DNA of 49,565 nt, from the NCBI GenBank assembly GCA_019114545.1, contig DXFG01000057.1:1-49565 (forward strand). Direction: 5' to 3'. This document shows, piece by piece, positions 32,345-41,105 of the stretch (position 1 is the stretch's first letter; the number at the start of each line of letters is the position of its first letter). This DNA comes from Candidatus Blautia pullistercoris (GTDB lineage: Bacteria; Bacillota; Clostridia; Lachnospirales; Lachnospiraceae). The position numbers and the translations under genes were made by a program. A model generated the notes under the pieces. That model was not told where the DNA came from. It worked only from the letters and a program-made list of their open reading frames with translations, and ran no database searches.

Positions 32345-33336
32345 ATAGAGTACTCCTTATTCTGTGAAAAGTTTTCTTCCAGGTAGTTTTCTGCTGCTTC
32401 TCTGGATCTGAAAATGTGGATATTCCGGTTTTGACCATACTTTTCAAGAAGCTGATAGATAACAGGAAGCTGGTCTTTGGGAAAGTTCAGGATCCATTGA
32501 CGGAATTCTTCGTCAAACTCTGTTTCCACCCAGGGAATATCTTCCCGTTTTGTTCCGATACGGGCTTTGGCTCCTGCAAGACAGACTTCCAGAGGGTAAT
32601 CCAGTAAGAAAATGGTATCGCAGTTTTCCAGCCGCAGTTCCATGGTGCTAAGATAGTTTCCGTCGATGATCCATGACCGATTTTCCATGATCTTTTTTTG
32701 CTCGGCGACTAATTCTTCCCGGGAAATGTTGGTCCTGTCAGGCTTATGCCAGATCATGTCCAGATAATATAAAGGCAGTCCGGTCACATCCCTGAGTTTC
32801 CGGGAAAAAGTGCTTTTTCCGGCCCCAGGGCTGCCGATGACGATCACTTTTTTCATAAGTTTCTCTTTCCCAGAGGGCTTTTCCTTTTTCTTTTCAAGTT
32901 CCATGACAAAATTAGTGAGAAGGATTCCCTGGCGTTCTACCTGCTGTTCTTTTGTTACTTTATAGCCTCTCTTTTGAAAAAAAGGTTTGGCAGTGATAGA
33001 AGCATGGGTCCGGATATTGCCTGGAACATGGGCCTCCAGTTTATCGCAGAGACCAGAGGCGATTCCCTCTCTTTGGTGATCCTTATGGACATACAGATGG
33101 TCCAGATATCCGGTTTTGTCTATGTCCCCAAAACCCAGAATCTCGCCCTCTTCAACGGCTATTAAAGTATAATGTTCCAGGAAGGAACGGTTCCAGGCAT
33201 CCAGGTCCACCTCACGGGAAGCCCAGGCATTTAGCTGCTCTTTGGTGTAGTCTTGCTTATTGACTTCGTGTACGGTCTGGTAAAAAAGCTCTGCCAGCCG
33301 GGGACAGTCGGAAGGCTGGTATTTTCGTATCATCAT
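32341..33336 (-). CDS. GNAT acetyltransferase / P-loop kinase (FlaR-like) fusion
   Basis: A 331-residue fusion. Residues 1-150 are a GNAT domain (LDHLYVHKDHQREGIASGLCDKLE, FFQKRGYKV). Residues 161-331 are an adenylate-kinase-like protein (VIVIGSPGAGKSTFSRKL, LPLYYLDMIWHKPD, IIDGNYLSTMELRL) of the type annotated as topology modulation/FlaR. The junction retains an ATG (32856) with GGGAAAGAG upstream, suggesting fusion of two genes. The start at 33336 is chosen for AAGGAGTACCTGAC and lies just after the DHFR-like stop. Confidence 0.87.
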   Translation of the reverse strand: MMIRKYQPSDCPRLAELFYQTVHEVNKQDYTKEQLNAWASREVDLDAWNRSFLEHYTLIAVEEGEILGFGDIDKTGYLDHLYVHKDHQREGIASGLCDKLEAHVPGNIRTHASITAKPFFQKRGYKVTKEQQVERQGILLTNFVMELEKKKEKPSGKEKLMKKVIVIGSPGAGKSTFSRKLRDVTGLPLYYLDMIWHKPDRTNISREELVAEQKKIMENRSWIIDGNYLSTMELRLENCDTIFLLDYPLEVCLAGAKARIGTKREDIPWVETEFDEEFRQWILNFPKDQLPVIYQLLEKYGQNRNIHIFRSREAAENYLEENFSQNKEYSI

Positions 33337-33337
33337 G

Positions 33338-33874
33338 TCAGGTACTCCTTCGTTCATAAAGCAGTTCAACGATCCCGTTATAGGTTTTTACGTGAACCAA
33401 TTTTAACTTCAACTCCTCCGGATGTTGATGGAAAAGCGGAATACCGGAACCTAAGATTGTCGGAATAACAGAAATATTATATTCATCGATAAGATCCTTT
33501 TCCATCAGCTGACGGATAAGATTTCTCCCTCCGCAAATCCAGATTTTTTTTCCTGCCTGCTTTTTTAATTGCTTTAGGATTTTCCAGGGAGCCTGGGAGG
33601 AAAAATGAATGTTATCGGTAGGGGGCAGCTGCCTGTGTGTGAACACATAACTTGTCTGATCCGGGTATACCCACTGGTCGGGAGACAGCTGGGTTACGAT
33701 CTGATGATAGGTATTCCAGCCCATGAGGACTGTATCTACATCTTGTATAAATGTAGAATAGCCATCTTCAGTTTCAGTGCCGCTGTCCTGTCCATTAAGC
33801 CAATCTACACCGCCTTTTTTATCTGCGATGTAGCCGTCCAGGCTCATTGCAATGAATAAACTCACTTTTCTCAT
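33338..33874 (-). CDS. Dihydrofolate-reductase-like (RibD C-terminal family) protein
   Basis: A 178-residue NADPH-binding-fold protein: KVSLFIAMSLDGYIADKKGGVDWL, VLMGWNTYHQI, IWICGGRNLIRQLMEKDLIDEY, and VIPTILGSGIPLF. This is the accessory RibD/DHFR-like family, not the housekeeping FolA. The start at 33874 uses GGAGGGAAATTTGCC and overlaps the preceding histidine phosphatase stop (ATGA). The substrate is unknown. Confidence 0.85.
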   Translation of the reverse strand: MRKVSLFIAMSLDGYIADKKGGVDWLNGQDSGTETEDGYSTFIQDVDTVLMGWNTYHQIVTQLSPDQWVYPDQTSYVFTHRQLPPTDNIHFSSQAPWKILKQLKKQAGKKIWICGGRNLIRQLMEKDLIDEYNISVIPTILGSGIPLFHQHPEELKLKLVHVKTYNGIVELLYERRST

Positions 33875-34461
33875 GGGCAAATTTCCCTCCATAGATTTTT
33901 GCACAATCGGTATTCCCGCATGCTTACAAAATTATTTGCAAAAAAATCAAACCGAAGGATCCATGGCATCAGATTTTTTATTTTCTGAAAATCTTCATAT
34001 CCGAAAGCAGGATCAAAGTAGTGGATTATAGTACTAAGAGATGTGCCATGAGTTCCTATTACCATGTTTTTTCCTTTATAATTTTGCAGTATCTTTTTTT
34101 ATGCTCTGATATTTCGTGATTGGACTTCCCCTAAACTTTCACCGCCAGGCAGTTTGAAATTAAAATCTTCCCACTGGCTTTTGCAGAAAGATTCGAAATC
34201 ATCGATCCATGCAGTATCAACTTTTCTTTCAAGGAAATCATCAACAATATGTATTGGCATTTCGTTTTTATCTGCAAAATCTTTTATTGTAGCAATGGCT
34301 CTCCGGTAAGGGCTGGATAATATAAGGTCAATTTGTTTATCAGATAGAAAAGCGGTTACTGATTTGCTGTCTTCCAGTCCTTTTGCCGTCAGTTCCCGGA
34401 GACGGTCGTTGTGATTTTGATAATCAGGTTCGGCATGGCGCACAAAATATATAGTTGTCAT
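33871..34461 (-). pseudogene. Histidine phosphatase (phosphoglycerate-mutase-like) interrupted by one in-frame stop
   Basis: The track shows two ORFs, but they are one frame. The first half carries the RHG-type motif YFVRHAEPDY and SSPYRRAIATI. The second half carries the partner histidine in MVIGTHGTSLSTIIHYFD and FGYEDF. Between them a single TAA (34099-34101) replaces a sense codon in NIRA-stop-KKILQNYKGKN. Restored, the protein would be about 195 residues, normal for the family. This is a recent nonsense mutation, a sequencing error, or a read-through site. Confidence 0.85.
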
Positions 34462-34905
34462 AGTTGTTCTCTCCGAAAGAAAGGGTAGTGTTTCATCTAT
34501 GTTTAGATAATTTATGTCATATCTATAGTATACCATCTTTGAGGTCAGAAAGAAGTCCTTTTGCGTAAAATACATAAAATTATACCTCAAATGGCTGAAA
34601 AAGGAAATTTGCATAAAACTGTATTGAACACATTGCTTTTAAATCCTTTTTGTATCAGAATTATTTTGACGAATCTGTCTATTTTATATCTGTATATTGA
34701 TTTTACCACTGTATTTATGCTAAATTTTGTATATAGATTCGTGTTATTCTTGCACAAATAACATGGACAAGGAACCGGGCGATTATGCATAATAGCTAAC
34801 TGAGCAATGTGTTTCATGGAAGCTGCTTGAAACACAATTCCTAGTACAACGTTCGTTAAATAACTGGACCAAGCGCTGTACTAGTACGAAAGAAGGGAAT
34901 AAGTT
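34462..34905. promoter_or_regulatory. 444-bp divergent regulatory region before the transporter operon
   Basis: No gene was seen; it is AT-rich. On the plus side, GTGTTTCA with TGAAACAC (34809-34816 and 34828-34835, 11-bp gap) and CTAGTACA with TGTACTAG (34841-34848 and 34877-34884) are perfect dyads immediately upstream of the transporter. The second overlaps a GTACTAGTAC palindrome. On the minus side, TATACT (plus AGTATA near 34527-34532) may be the -10 of the phosphatase gene. Confidence 0.5.
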
Positions 34906-36312
34906 ATGAAAGAAGAAAAGAAAACCTCTCAAAAAGGACTCAGCAAAATGCTGAAACGTTTTTATGGAGTAGGTGACTGTGGCTTTACACTTATGTCGAA
35001 TATTGAAAGCTATTATTTTAGTTTCTTTTTGACAAATCTGGCCCAGTTCAGCCTGCCGATGGTAACTTTAATTACTACGATATCCAGTACGGTGGATGCT
35101 GCGCTTTCCTGGATCTACGGAGCAATCCTGAATAGCATCAAGCCTCTGAAATGGGGAAGATATCGTTCCTGGCTGGTTGTCATACCCTGGCTGGTACCTT
35201 TTTTATATGCATTCCAGTTTGTAAAGATCGGAGATGGCTGGGTTTCCGCTATCATTATCATAGTGGCGGCTATTGCCAGCCATGTGGCATGGAATTTCGC
35301 TTATGTGGCGAATGTGTCTATGATCTCTGTTGCAGGAAAGACTCCTGAAGAACGCTCCCAGCTTTCTTCTACCAGAGCTGCCTGGGCAAACTTTTCCAAA
35401 GTTATTTTCTCTTATGTAGGACCTGGACTGGCTGCGATCATGGCAGGATTTATCGGAGAGGTAAATCAGTATGGAGCAGCGGCCTTTGTTCTCGGATGTA
35501 TTATGGCAGTTCTGTATTATGCCCATTTCCGTATGTTTGACGGTTATGAACAGGTACAGGAAGTCCAGCCAAAAGACCAGGGGCAGAAACAGGCAAAAGA
35601 AAAGGACAGGACAGGAGGCATGGATCTGATCAGGGCTCTGCTTCAGAATCCTCCTTTGATCGCTCTTTTGATTGCAGATCTTGCAAAATTTATGTTTAAC
35701 TTTGTACTTATGGGTGTAGCAACTTATTATTTTACCTATATTGCTATGAACGATGGTCTGTTGTCTGCGTATATGCTGGTTACCAATATTTTCTGTGTGA
35801 TCGGAGCATATCTCAGCAAAGCATTGAGCAATCGTTTTACCACCAGAACGACTACGATCGGTGTTATGGCTATACAGGCGATCCTTCTGATCGTTTCTTA
35901 TCTGTTTTATAATAATGTCACATTGGTAATCGTTCTTATGAGTGTGGCAATGTTTGGATATGGCATTACATATGCCTGTACACCGGCACTTTATGGAGAT
36001 ACGATTATATACAGTGAATGGAAGACTGGAAAAAATGCTGCAGGATGGATCAGCGGACTTCAGAATGTACCTTTGAAAGTTTCTATTATGACCAGAGGAA
36101 TTATTATTTCCGCATGTCTCGCTATGGGAAATTTCAGTGCGGATATTAATCCGGCAGAGACTCCGGAAGGGCTGAAAAATGCCATAAGTATCGGATTTAT
36201 GGTAATTCCAGCCATTGCACTGATTGTTGCAGTTATTGCACTGATTTTCGGTTTCAAGCTTACAAAGGAAAAAGTAGAGCAGTATACAGCCGAAATTGCC
36301 GCCCGTTCCTGA
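34906..36312 (+). CDS. GPH-family (MelB-like) sugar/cation symporter of the MFS
   Basis: A 468-residue transporter with about twelve predicted membrane helices and a polar central loop (about 215-245, EVQPKDQGQKQAKEKDRT). The N-terminal FYGVGDCGFTLMSNIESYY and LKWGRYRSWLVVIPW segments match the melibiose-carrier/GPH group, where the Asp in the first helix and the R-x-R-x-W loop are conserved. Substrates in the family are glycosides and related organics. It begins a three-gene run with a PucR regulator and a UroD-fold protein. Confidence 0.85.
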   Translation: MKEEKKTSQKGLSKMLKRFYGVGDCGFTLMSNIESYYFSFFLTNLAQFSLPMVTLITTISSTVDAALSWIYGAILNSIKPLKWGRYRSWLVVIPWLVPFLYAFQFVKIGDGWVSAIIIIVAAIASHVAWNFAYVANVSMISVAGKTPEERSQLSSTRAAWANFSKVIFSYVGPGLAAIMAGFIGEVNQYGAAAFVLGCIMAVLYYAHFRMFDGYEQVQEVQPKDQGQKQAKEKDRTGGMDLIRALLQNPPLIALLIADLAKFMFNFVLMGVATYYFTYIAMNDGLLSAYMLVTNIFCVIGAYLSKALSNRFTTRTTTIGVMAIQAILLIVSYLFYNNVTLVIVLMSVAMFGYGITYACTPALYGDTIIYSEWKTGKNAAGWISGLQNVPLKVSIMTRGIIISACLAMGNFSADINPAETPEGLKNAISIGFMVIPAIALIVAVIALIFGFKLTKEKVEQYTAEIAARS

Positions 36313-36337
36313 AAAAAGGAAAACTGACAGAAACCAG

Positions 36338-37915
36338 ATGAACAGAGATATTAGATTTTTATTGAATCTGCAGATCCTGGCAGATGAGCTTATAGAACAA
36401 TATCAGGATATACAATTTTACAGAGGCCTGGATTCCCAGACGCTAGAGGGAGTTTACTTTTATAATAAGAAGGACAGACAGCTGCTTCCAAAGTATGCAT
36501 ATATCCTCAGGGGGACAGATCTGCAGAATATCTTCCCCAAACAGCATTGTTCTCTTATCGTGCTGGGAGAAATCCCCGAAAAGTGGAAAAACAGTACCCA
36601 TAGCCTTTTACAGCTTCCCAAAGAGACGGATCTTCTGGATCTTATGAATCAATGCCAGGAAGCGTTTCATAAGCATGTATCCTGGGCGGAAAAATTACAG
36701 AATGTCATAATCCAGGAAGAAGGTGTGGAAGAACTGTGCAGGATCAGCTGTTCTTATTTTAAAAACCCTCTTTTTGTCCATGATTCCCAGCTGCAGCTGA
36801 TCTCCTGTCCTGTATGGCGGGAAGGGATGATCGTATGGGAAAAGGATGAACAGACTGGTCAGCTGATCACTCCATTGGAAGATCTGAATGATTTTCGGAC
36901 AGACCGGGAATACCTTCATACTCTGACAACAGAAGGAGCCCATATTTATTCGGCAGAACTTCGGGGATATCGTGATATATATGTAAATATCCGGGATGAT
37001 AACGGGACCTATGAAGGCCGCCTGGTAATCTGTGAGATAGATACTCCTTTAAAACCCGGTCAGTTTGCCTCTGCGGAATATCTGGCAAAGCTGATCCGGA
37101 TGGTATTGTCCAGACGGGGACATCTGGATATCCCGTACAAGCGTGCCCTGTATCAGATGCTGGAGAGCATGGTTCAGGGGAAAACCTTTACAAATTCAGA
37201 GATTGAAAGCCGGATCGCCCAGTGCAAATGGAAATTGACAGATCATTATGTCTGTATACGGATGGATGGGGAAGAGGAGGAAGGAAATCCCGGATCTGCA
37301 GTCAGTGTATGCAATTATGTGGAAACAAGAGTTTCCGGAAGCAGGGCTTTTTTCATTGGAAATCAGATATGTATCATCATTAATCTGTCTGTAAATAAAG
37401 ACTATACTTCAGAAATTGCCGGTATTCTCAGAGACGGCCTGTTTAAAGCAGGGGTCAGTAATGTTTTTGACGATTTTACCCGGCTGAGCCATTACTATCG
37501 CCAGGCCTCTATCGCATTGGAATATTGTCGGAAACGGAATGATACAAAGTGGTATTATGCTTTTGGAGATATTGTAATGGATTATATCGGAGACCTTTGC
37601 GGTTCTCAGTTCGAGCCGGAAGAGCTGTGCGCCTGTGAGCTTAAAACTCTCAGAGAATATGATGAGGAAAATCATACGGAGCTTTATAAAACTCTTTGCA
37701 AGTATATCCTGAATGAGCGAAATACAGTAGCCACTGCGGCTCAGCTGTATGTAGGGCGCAGCACATTATTTTACCGGCTCAGAAAGATTAAAGAGATCAC
37801 CGGACTGGCAGCCTCTGATATGGCGAAACCTGTGAAGAATTTATATTTGAGATTTTCCATATTTATTATGGAAAATCATGTAGAGAAAGGAGATAAAAAT
37901 TATGTTGACACCTAA
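36338..37915 (+). CDS. PucR/CdaR-type transcriptional regulator
   Basis: A 525-residue regulator with an N-terminal ligand-binding region, a GGDEF-like middle (about 290-400), and a C-terminal helix-turn-helix TVATAAQLYVGRSTLFYRLRKIKEITGL that defines the PucR/CdaR C-terminal domain. The start at 36338 (MNRDIRFLLN) lacks a strong ribosome binding site; translation may be coupled to the transporter stop 26 bases upstream. It overlaps the next gene by 14 bases, so it is cotranscribed with the genes it probably controls. Confidence 0.83.
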   Translation: MNRDIRFLLNLQILADELIEQYQDIQFYRGLDSQTLEGVYFYNKKDRQLLPKYAYILRGTDLQNIFPKQHCSLIVLGEIPEKWKNSTHSLLQLPKETDLLDLMNQCQEAFHKHVSWAEKLQNVIIQEEGVEELCRISCSYFKNPLFVHDSQLQLISCPVWREGMIVWEKDEQTGQLITPLEDLNDFRTDREYLHTLTTEGAHIYSAELRGYRDIYVNIRDDNGTYEGRLVICEIDTPLKPGQFASAEYLAKLIRMVLSRRGHLDIPYKRALYQMLESMVQGKTFTNSEIESRIAQCKWKLTDHYVCIRMDGEEEEGNPGSAVSVCNYVETRVSGSRAFFIGNQICIIINLSVNKDYTSEIAGILRDGLFKAGVSNVFDDFTRLSHYYRQASIALEYCRKRNDTKWYYAFGDIVMDYIGDLCGSQFEPEELCACELKTLREYDEENHTELYKTLCKYILNERNTVATAAQLYVGRSTLFYRLRKIKEITGLAASDMAKPVKNLYLRFSIFIMENHVEKGDKNYVDT

Positions 37916-38909
37916 ACAAAATCTGCTGGAAACTTTAAAAAAAGATGGGAAACCGGAATGTCTGTGCAATTCCCTGACAATGTTCCGTACAATCCCCGGA
38001 GATCCCTGCTTTAAACTGTTGAGAGGAAACCGGGTAAGAGGAACGAATTCTTATGATCAGTGGGGAACCTATATCATGTTCCCTGAGGACGCACCGGCAG
38101 CAGTGCCCTATGTTACAGAAGAAAATCAGGTTATCAAAGATATAACAGAGTGGAAAAAATATGTTAAGGTTCCCGATCTGGCAGGAAAATGTGCAGAGGG
38201 CTGGGAAGAGGCCCTGGAAGCAAAAAACAAGATCGATCAGGATAAATATCTGACCATGGTCGTTATGGGAACAGGTATTTTTGAACAGCTTCATATGCTT
38301 ATGACTTTTGAAGATACTTTAGTGAATTTCCTTCTTGAGCCGGAAGCCATGCATGAATTGATCGATGTGATCTGTGAGTATCGTCTGACTTATATGAAGC
38401 TGATCGTAGAACATCTTCATCCGGACTGCATTATGTCCCATGATGACTGGGGTTCCAGAACCAGCATGTTTATGTCCCCGGAGGTATGGAGAGAGTTCTT
38501 TAAGGAGCCATACCGGAAGCTTTACAGCTACCTTCACTCTCAGGGAGTGATCGCTATGCACCATGGAGATTCTTTTATGGAACCTATTGTGGAAGATATG
38601 GCGGAAATTGGCGTTGACATCTGGCAGGGCGTCCTGAATACCAATAATATTGCTGCGATCTCCGAAAAAGTAGGGGATCGGATGCTTCTTATGGGCGGCG
38701 TGGATTCTGTGATCGACCGGGAAGACGCTACAGAGGAGGAGATACGCAAAGAAACCCGCCGGGCCTGTGATGCATATGGAAATCTGAAAGGTTTCTGGCC
38801 GGGGATCACATACGGAGGCCCCGGAACCATCTATCCTCATGTAGAACCTATTGTAATTGACGAAATCAATAAATATAATATGGAACACTTTGGTGTAGCA
38901 ATTTCATAA
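37902..38909 (+). CDS. Uroporphyrinogen-decarboxylase-fold (URO-D/MtaA family) protein
   Basis: A 335-residue TIM-barrel protein related to UroD and to cobamide-dependent methyltransferases (MtaA/MtbA). The segments IMSHDDWGSRTSMFMSPEVWREFFKEPYRKLY and GVDIWQGVLNTNN...LLMGGVDS show the fold. MtaA enzymes bind zinc through an HxC...C motif; here the corresponding region reads MHHGDSF and the later cysteine is absent, so classical thiol-methyl transfer is doubtful. A tetrapyrrole-synthesis role is unlikely with a transporter and PucR regulator. GGAGATAAAAATT precedes the start. Confidence 0.82.
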   Translation: MLTPKQNLLETLKKDGKPECLCNSLTMFRTIPGDPCFKLLRGNRVRGTNSYDQWGTYIMFPEDAPAAVPYVTEENQVIKDITEWKKYVKVPDLAGKCAEGWEEALEAKNKIDQDKYLTMVVMGTGIFEQLHMLMTFEDTLVNFLLEPEAMHELIDVICEYRLTYMKLIVEHLHPDCIMSHDDWGSRTSMFMSPEVWREFFKEPYRKLYSYLHSQGVIAMHHGDSFMEPIVEDMAEIGVDIWQGVLNTNNIAAISEKVGDRMLLMGGVDSVIDREDATEEEIRKETRRACDAYGNLKGFWPGITYGGPGTIYPHVEPIVIDEINKYNMEHFGVAIS

Positions 38910-38960
38910 GACAGGTGATATAAGGGGCTGTGGGCTAATGCCAGTTTTGCCCCTCTGATG

Positions 38961-39035
38961 AAAAGGAAGAGGCCATCCTGTAAAATCACGGCTTTTATAA
39001 AGTACGGATTTCCAGGGAATGGCTTCTTCCTTTTT
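38961..39035. terminator. Bidirectional terminator between the URO-D and LysR genes
   Basis: AAAAGGAAGAGGCCAT pairs with ATGGCTTCTTCCTTTT (16 bp, one G:U) around a 42-nt loop. T-runs occur at both ends for the two convergent genes. Confidence 0.8.
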
Positions 39036-39045
39036 ATAGCTTCTC

Positions 39046-39747
39046 TCAATGAGAGAAAACAGAATCAGGATTTTTAGACAATGCCAGGGCTTTTTTCAGA
39101 GCCTTAAGAAAGGCTGCAGCTTCAGGTGTGGGATCCTTGGCATATAAAAGACCATAGGAAACTTTATAATTCCAGTTTACCGGAATGGTAATAAGAGAAG
39201 GATGGACTCTTTCCCAGCATGCCAGGGTCAGCAGAAGGGAACCTGTGACTTCGCAGGTGTTAAAGGTTTCCAGATCATAGAAATAATCCGTATCTTCCAC
39301 TTGGATCTGGGGATGGCAGGTCTTAAGCATTTCTCTCAGAGGATCTATATAGAAGGCGTCGCCCTCTTTGACAGAGAGAAGCCGTTCTCCGTACAGATCC
39401 GAGATCTCCAGTATTTTTTTAGAAGCAAGGAGGTGATTCCTGGGAACAGCAACGGATATGGGGAAGCTGCCCAGCTCAAAAAAATTGCTCAGGCTCAGCA
39501 TTTGACGGGAGCCGAAAACGCCCACCATGAAATCTATCTCTTCCCCCAGAGAGGAGACAACAGAAAGGATCTTCTGCCGGTCATTGCTGTAAGGAACCAT
39601 TTTTATCCGATATTCGGAAGGATCCGGACTGACCTGGTTCCACAGGTCGATGAGAAGGTTTCCGGGATTCAGAAGAGAAGAACCCAGGCGAATGGTTTTG
39701 ACAGTCTGCTGCTGGATGGCCCTTGCTTTTACTTTTGGTAAATGCAT
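39046..39747 (-). pseudogene. LysR-type regulator lacking its DNA-binding domain
   Basis: The 233 residues correspond to the periplasmic-binding-like effector domain of LysR regulators (IRLGSSLLNPGNLL, ISVAVPRNHLLASKKILEISDL). The usual N-terminal winged helix (about 60-85 residues) is absent; upstream frames do not encode one. The first ATG falls on the last bases of a perfect -10, so a transcript from that promoter would begin inside the ORF. Probably a 5'-deleted pseudogene, although an effector-only protein is conceivable. Confidence 0.7.
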
Positions 39748-39775
39748 TATAGCCGGATCGGAAATTCCATGTCAA
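39746..39775 (-). promoter_or_regulatory. Near-consensus promoter overlapping the truncated LysR start
   Basis: On the minus strand, TTGACA (plus 39770-39775) and TATAAT (plus 39746-39751) are both perfect hexamers with an 18-bp spacer. The ORF's ATG overlaps the -10. Confidence 0.6.
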
Positions 39776-39805
39776 GTGTTTCTGCTGTAAAATAACCATA
39801 TAAAG

Positions 39806-39868
39806 TAACAGTTCAGCTGCAGCAAGCACGCCAGCGGGATTTCCCAAATGGCGGGGGCTGAACTGTTA
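39806..39868. repeat. 12-bp inverted repeat upstream of the aldo/keto reductase
   Basis: TAACAGTTCAGC and GCTGAACTGTTA are perfectly complementary with a 39-nt insert that has a CGCC/GGCG inner pairing. No U-run follows on either strand, so it looks like an operator pair or an mRNA hairpin more than a terminator. Confidence 0.5.
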
Positions 39869-39913
39869 TCACATAAGACTCTGCAGTATAAGAGCAAATA
39901 GGAGGAAGAAATA

Positions 39914-41059
39914 ATGGCAAAGGGAAAATTAGGTTTTGGCTGGATGCGTCTGCCTCAGAAGTCAGAAAATCCGGAAGACATTGATTTTGAACAGGTAAAT
40001 CAAATGGTAGATGCTTATTTAGACGCTGGATTTGACTATTTTGACACCAGCTATGTGTACCACAATGGAAAAAGCGAAAATGCTATCCAGCGCTGTCTGA
40101 TCAGTCGTTACCCCAGAGAAAAATTCAGGCTGGCTTCAAAGCTCCCCACTTTTGCGATCACAAAGGAGGAGCAGGTGGAAGAAATTTTCGCCCAGCAGCT
40201 GGAGAAATGCGGTACAGAATATTTTGATTATTTTCTCCTTCATAATGTAAACGGTATCCGCTATGAAAGAGAGATCAAGGAATGCCATATGTTTGAACAT
40301 ATGCAGCAGTGGAAAAAAGATGGAAAGATCCGTCATATCGGCTTTTCCTATCATGATTCTGCCGATAACCTGGACAAGATCCTTTCGGAACATCCGGAAG
40401 TAGAATTTGTCCAGATTGCTCTGAATTATATTGACTGGAACGCTTATCTGATCCAGGCAAAGAAGTGTTATGAAGTGATCCGAAAACATGGCTGTCAGGT
40501 GATCGTTATGGAACCGGTGAAAGGCGGTATGCTGGCAAAGGTTCCGGAGAAAGCAGAAGCGCTTATGAAACAGGAAGCTCCCCGGATGTCTCCGGCTTCC
40601 TGGGCCATCCGTTTTGCGGCAGGACTGGATGGGATTTTGACAGTCTTATCTGGAATGTCCGACTTAGCACAGGTAGAAGACAATATTTCCTATATGAAGG
40701 ATTTTCAGCCTTTAAATGACCGGGAACTGAAGATCTTAAAAGAGGTAAGCCGCATTTACAAAGAGGAAGGGCCGGTACATACCGCAGACTTTAGCAAATA
40801 TGAAGAAATCTCTCCTAAGGGAGTTTCTGCCGCTGCTATTCTGGAGGCTTATAACAACTGCATGCTCCAGCCAAATCCCGGCTTTGCCGCAGAGCATAAC
40901 TACTTTTCAGTAGAAAAGGCAAAACATGGCATTAAAACAGAGGAAAACTGCATTCCTCTGCCGGCAGTACTCTCAGAAGGAACAGATATTTCTGATATGG
41001 TGAAAGAAGCTGAAGGATTTTTAAACAGCAACGCTTTTTTCCAATATGAAGTACAGTAA
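39914..41059 (+). CDS. Aldo/keto reductase family oxidoreductase
   Basis: A 381-residue NAD(P)H-dependent reductase. The catalytic tetrad is visible: D44 and Y49 in FDTSYVYHNG, K76 in ASKLP, and H110 in FLLHNVNG; IRHIGFSYHDSAD and the phosphate-binding VLSGMSDLAQVEDNI follow. The C-terminal extension (about 280-381) resembles that of clostridial AKRs carrying a ferredoxin-like tail, but no cysteine cluster is present. GGAGGAAGAAATA precedes the ATG. It has its own strong terminator. Confidence 0.88.
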   Translation: MAKGKLGFGWMRLPQKSENPEDIDFEQVNQMVDAYLDAGFDYFDTSYVYHNGKSENAIQRCLISRYPREKFRLASKLPTFAITKEEQVEEIFAQQLEKCGTEYFDYFLLHNVNGIRYEREIKECHMFEHMQQWKKDGKIRHIGFSYHDSADNLDKILSEHPEVEFVQIALNYIDWNAYLIQAKKCYEVIRKHGCQVIVMEPVKGGMLAKVPEKAEALMKQEAPRMSPASWAIRFAAGLDGILTVLSGMSDLAQVEDNISYMKDFQPLNDRELKILKEVSRIYKEEGPVHTADFSKYEEISPKGVSAAAILEAYNNCMLQPNPGFAAEHNYFSVEKAKHGIKTEENCIPLPAVLSEGTDISDMVKEAEGFLNSNAFFQYEVQ

Positions 41060-41105
41060 AAACAACATATTTACAGCTTTAAAAGATCTGCGGTCCTTAT
41101 AAGGA

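Noticed and set aside
26451-34461. Integron cassette array
   Set aside because: No integrase gene and no attC-like folded sites between genes were seen; only the gene content resembles cassettes.
33871-34614. Two separate small genes, as listed in the ORF track
   Set aside because: Both ORFs share one frame, split by a single TAA, and together rebuild one histidine phosphatase.
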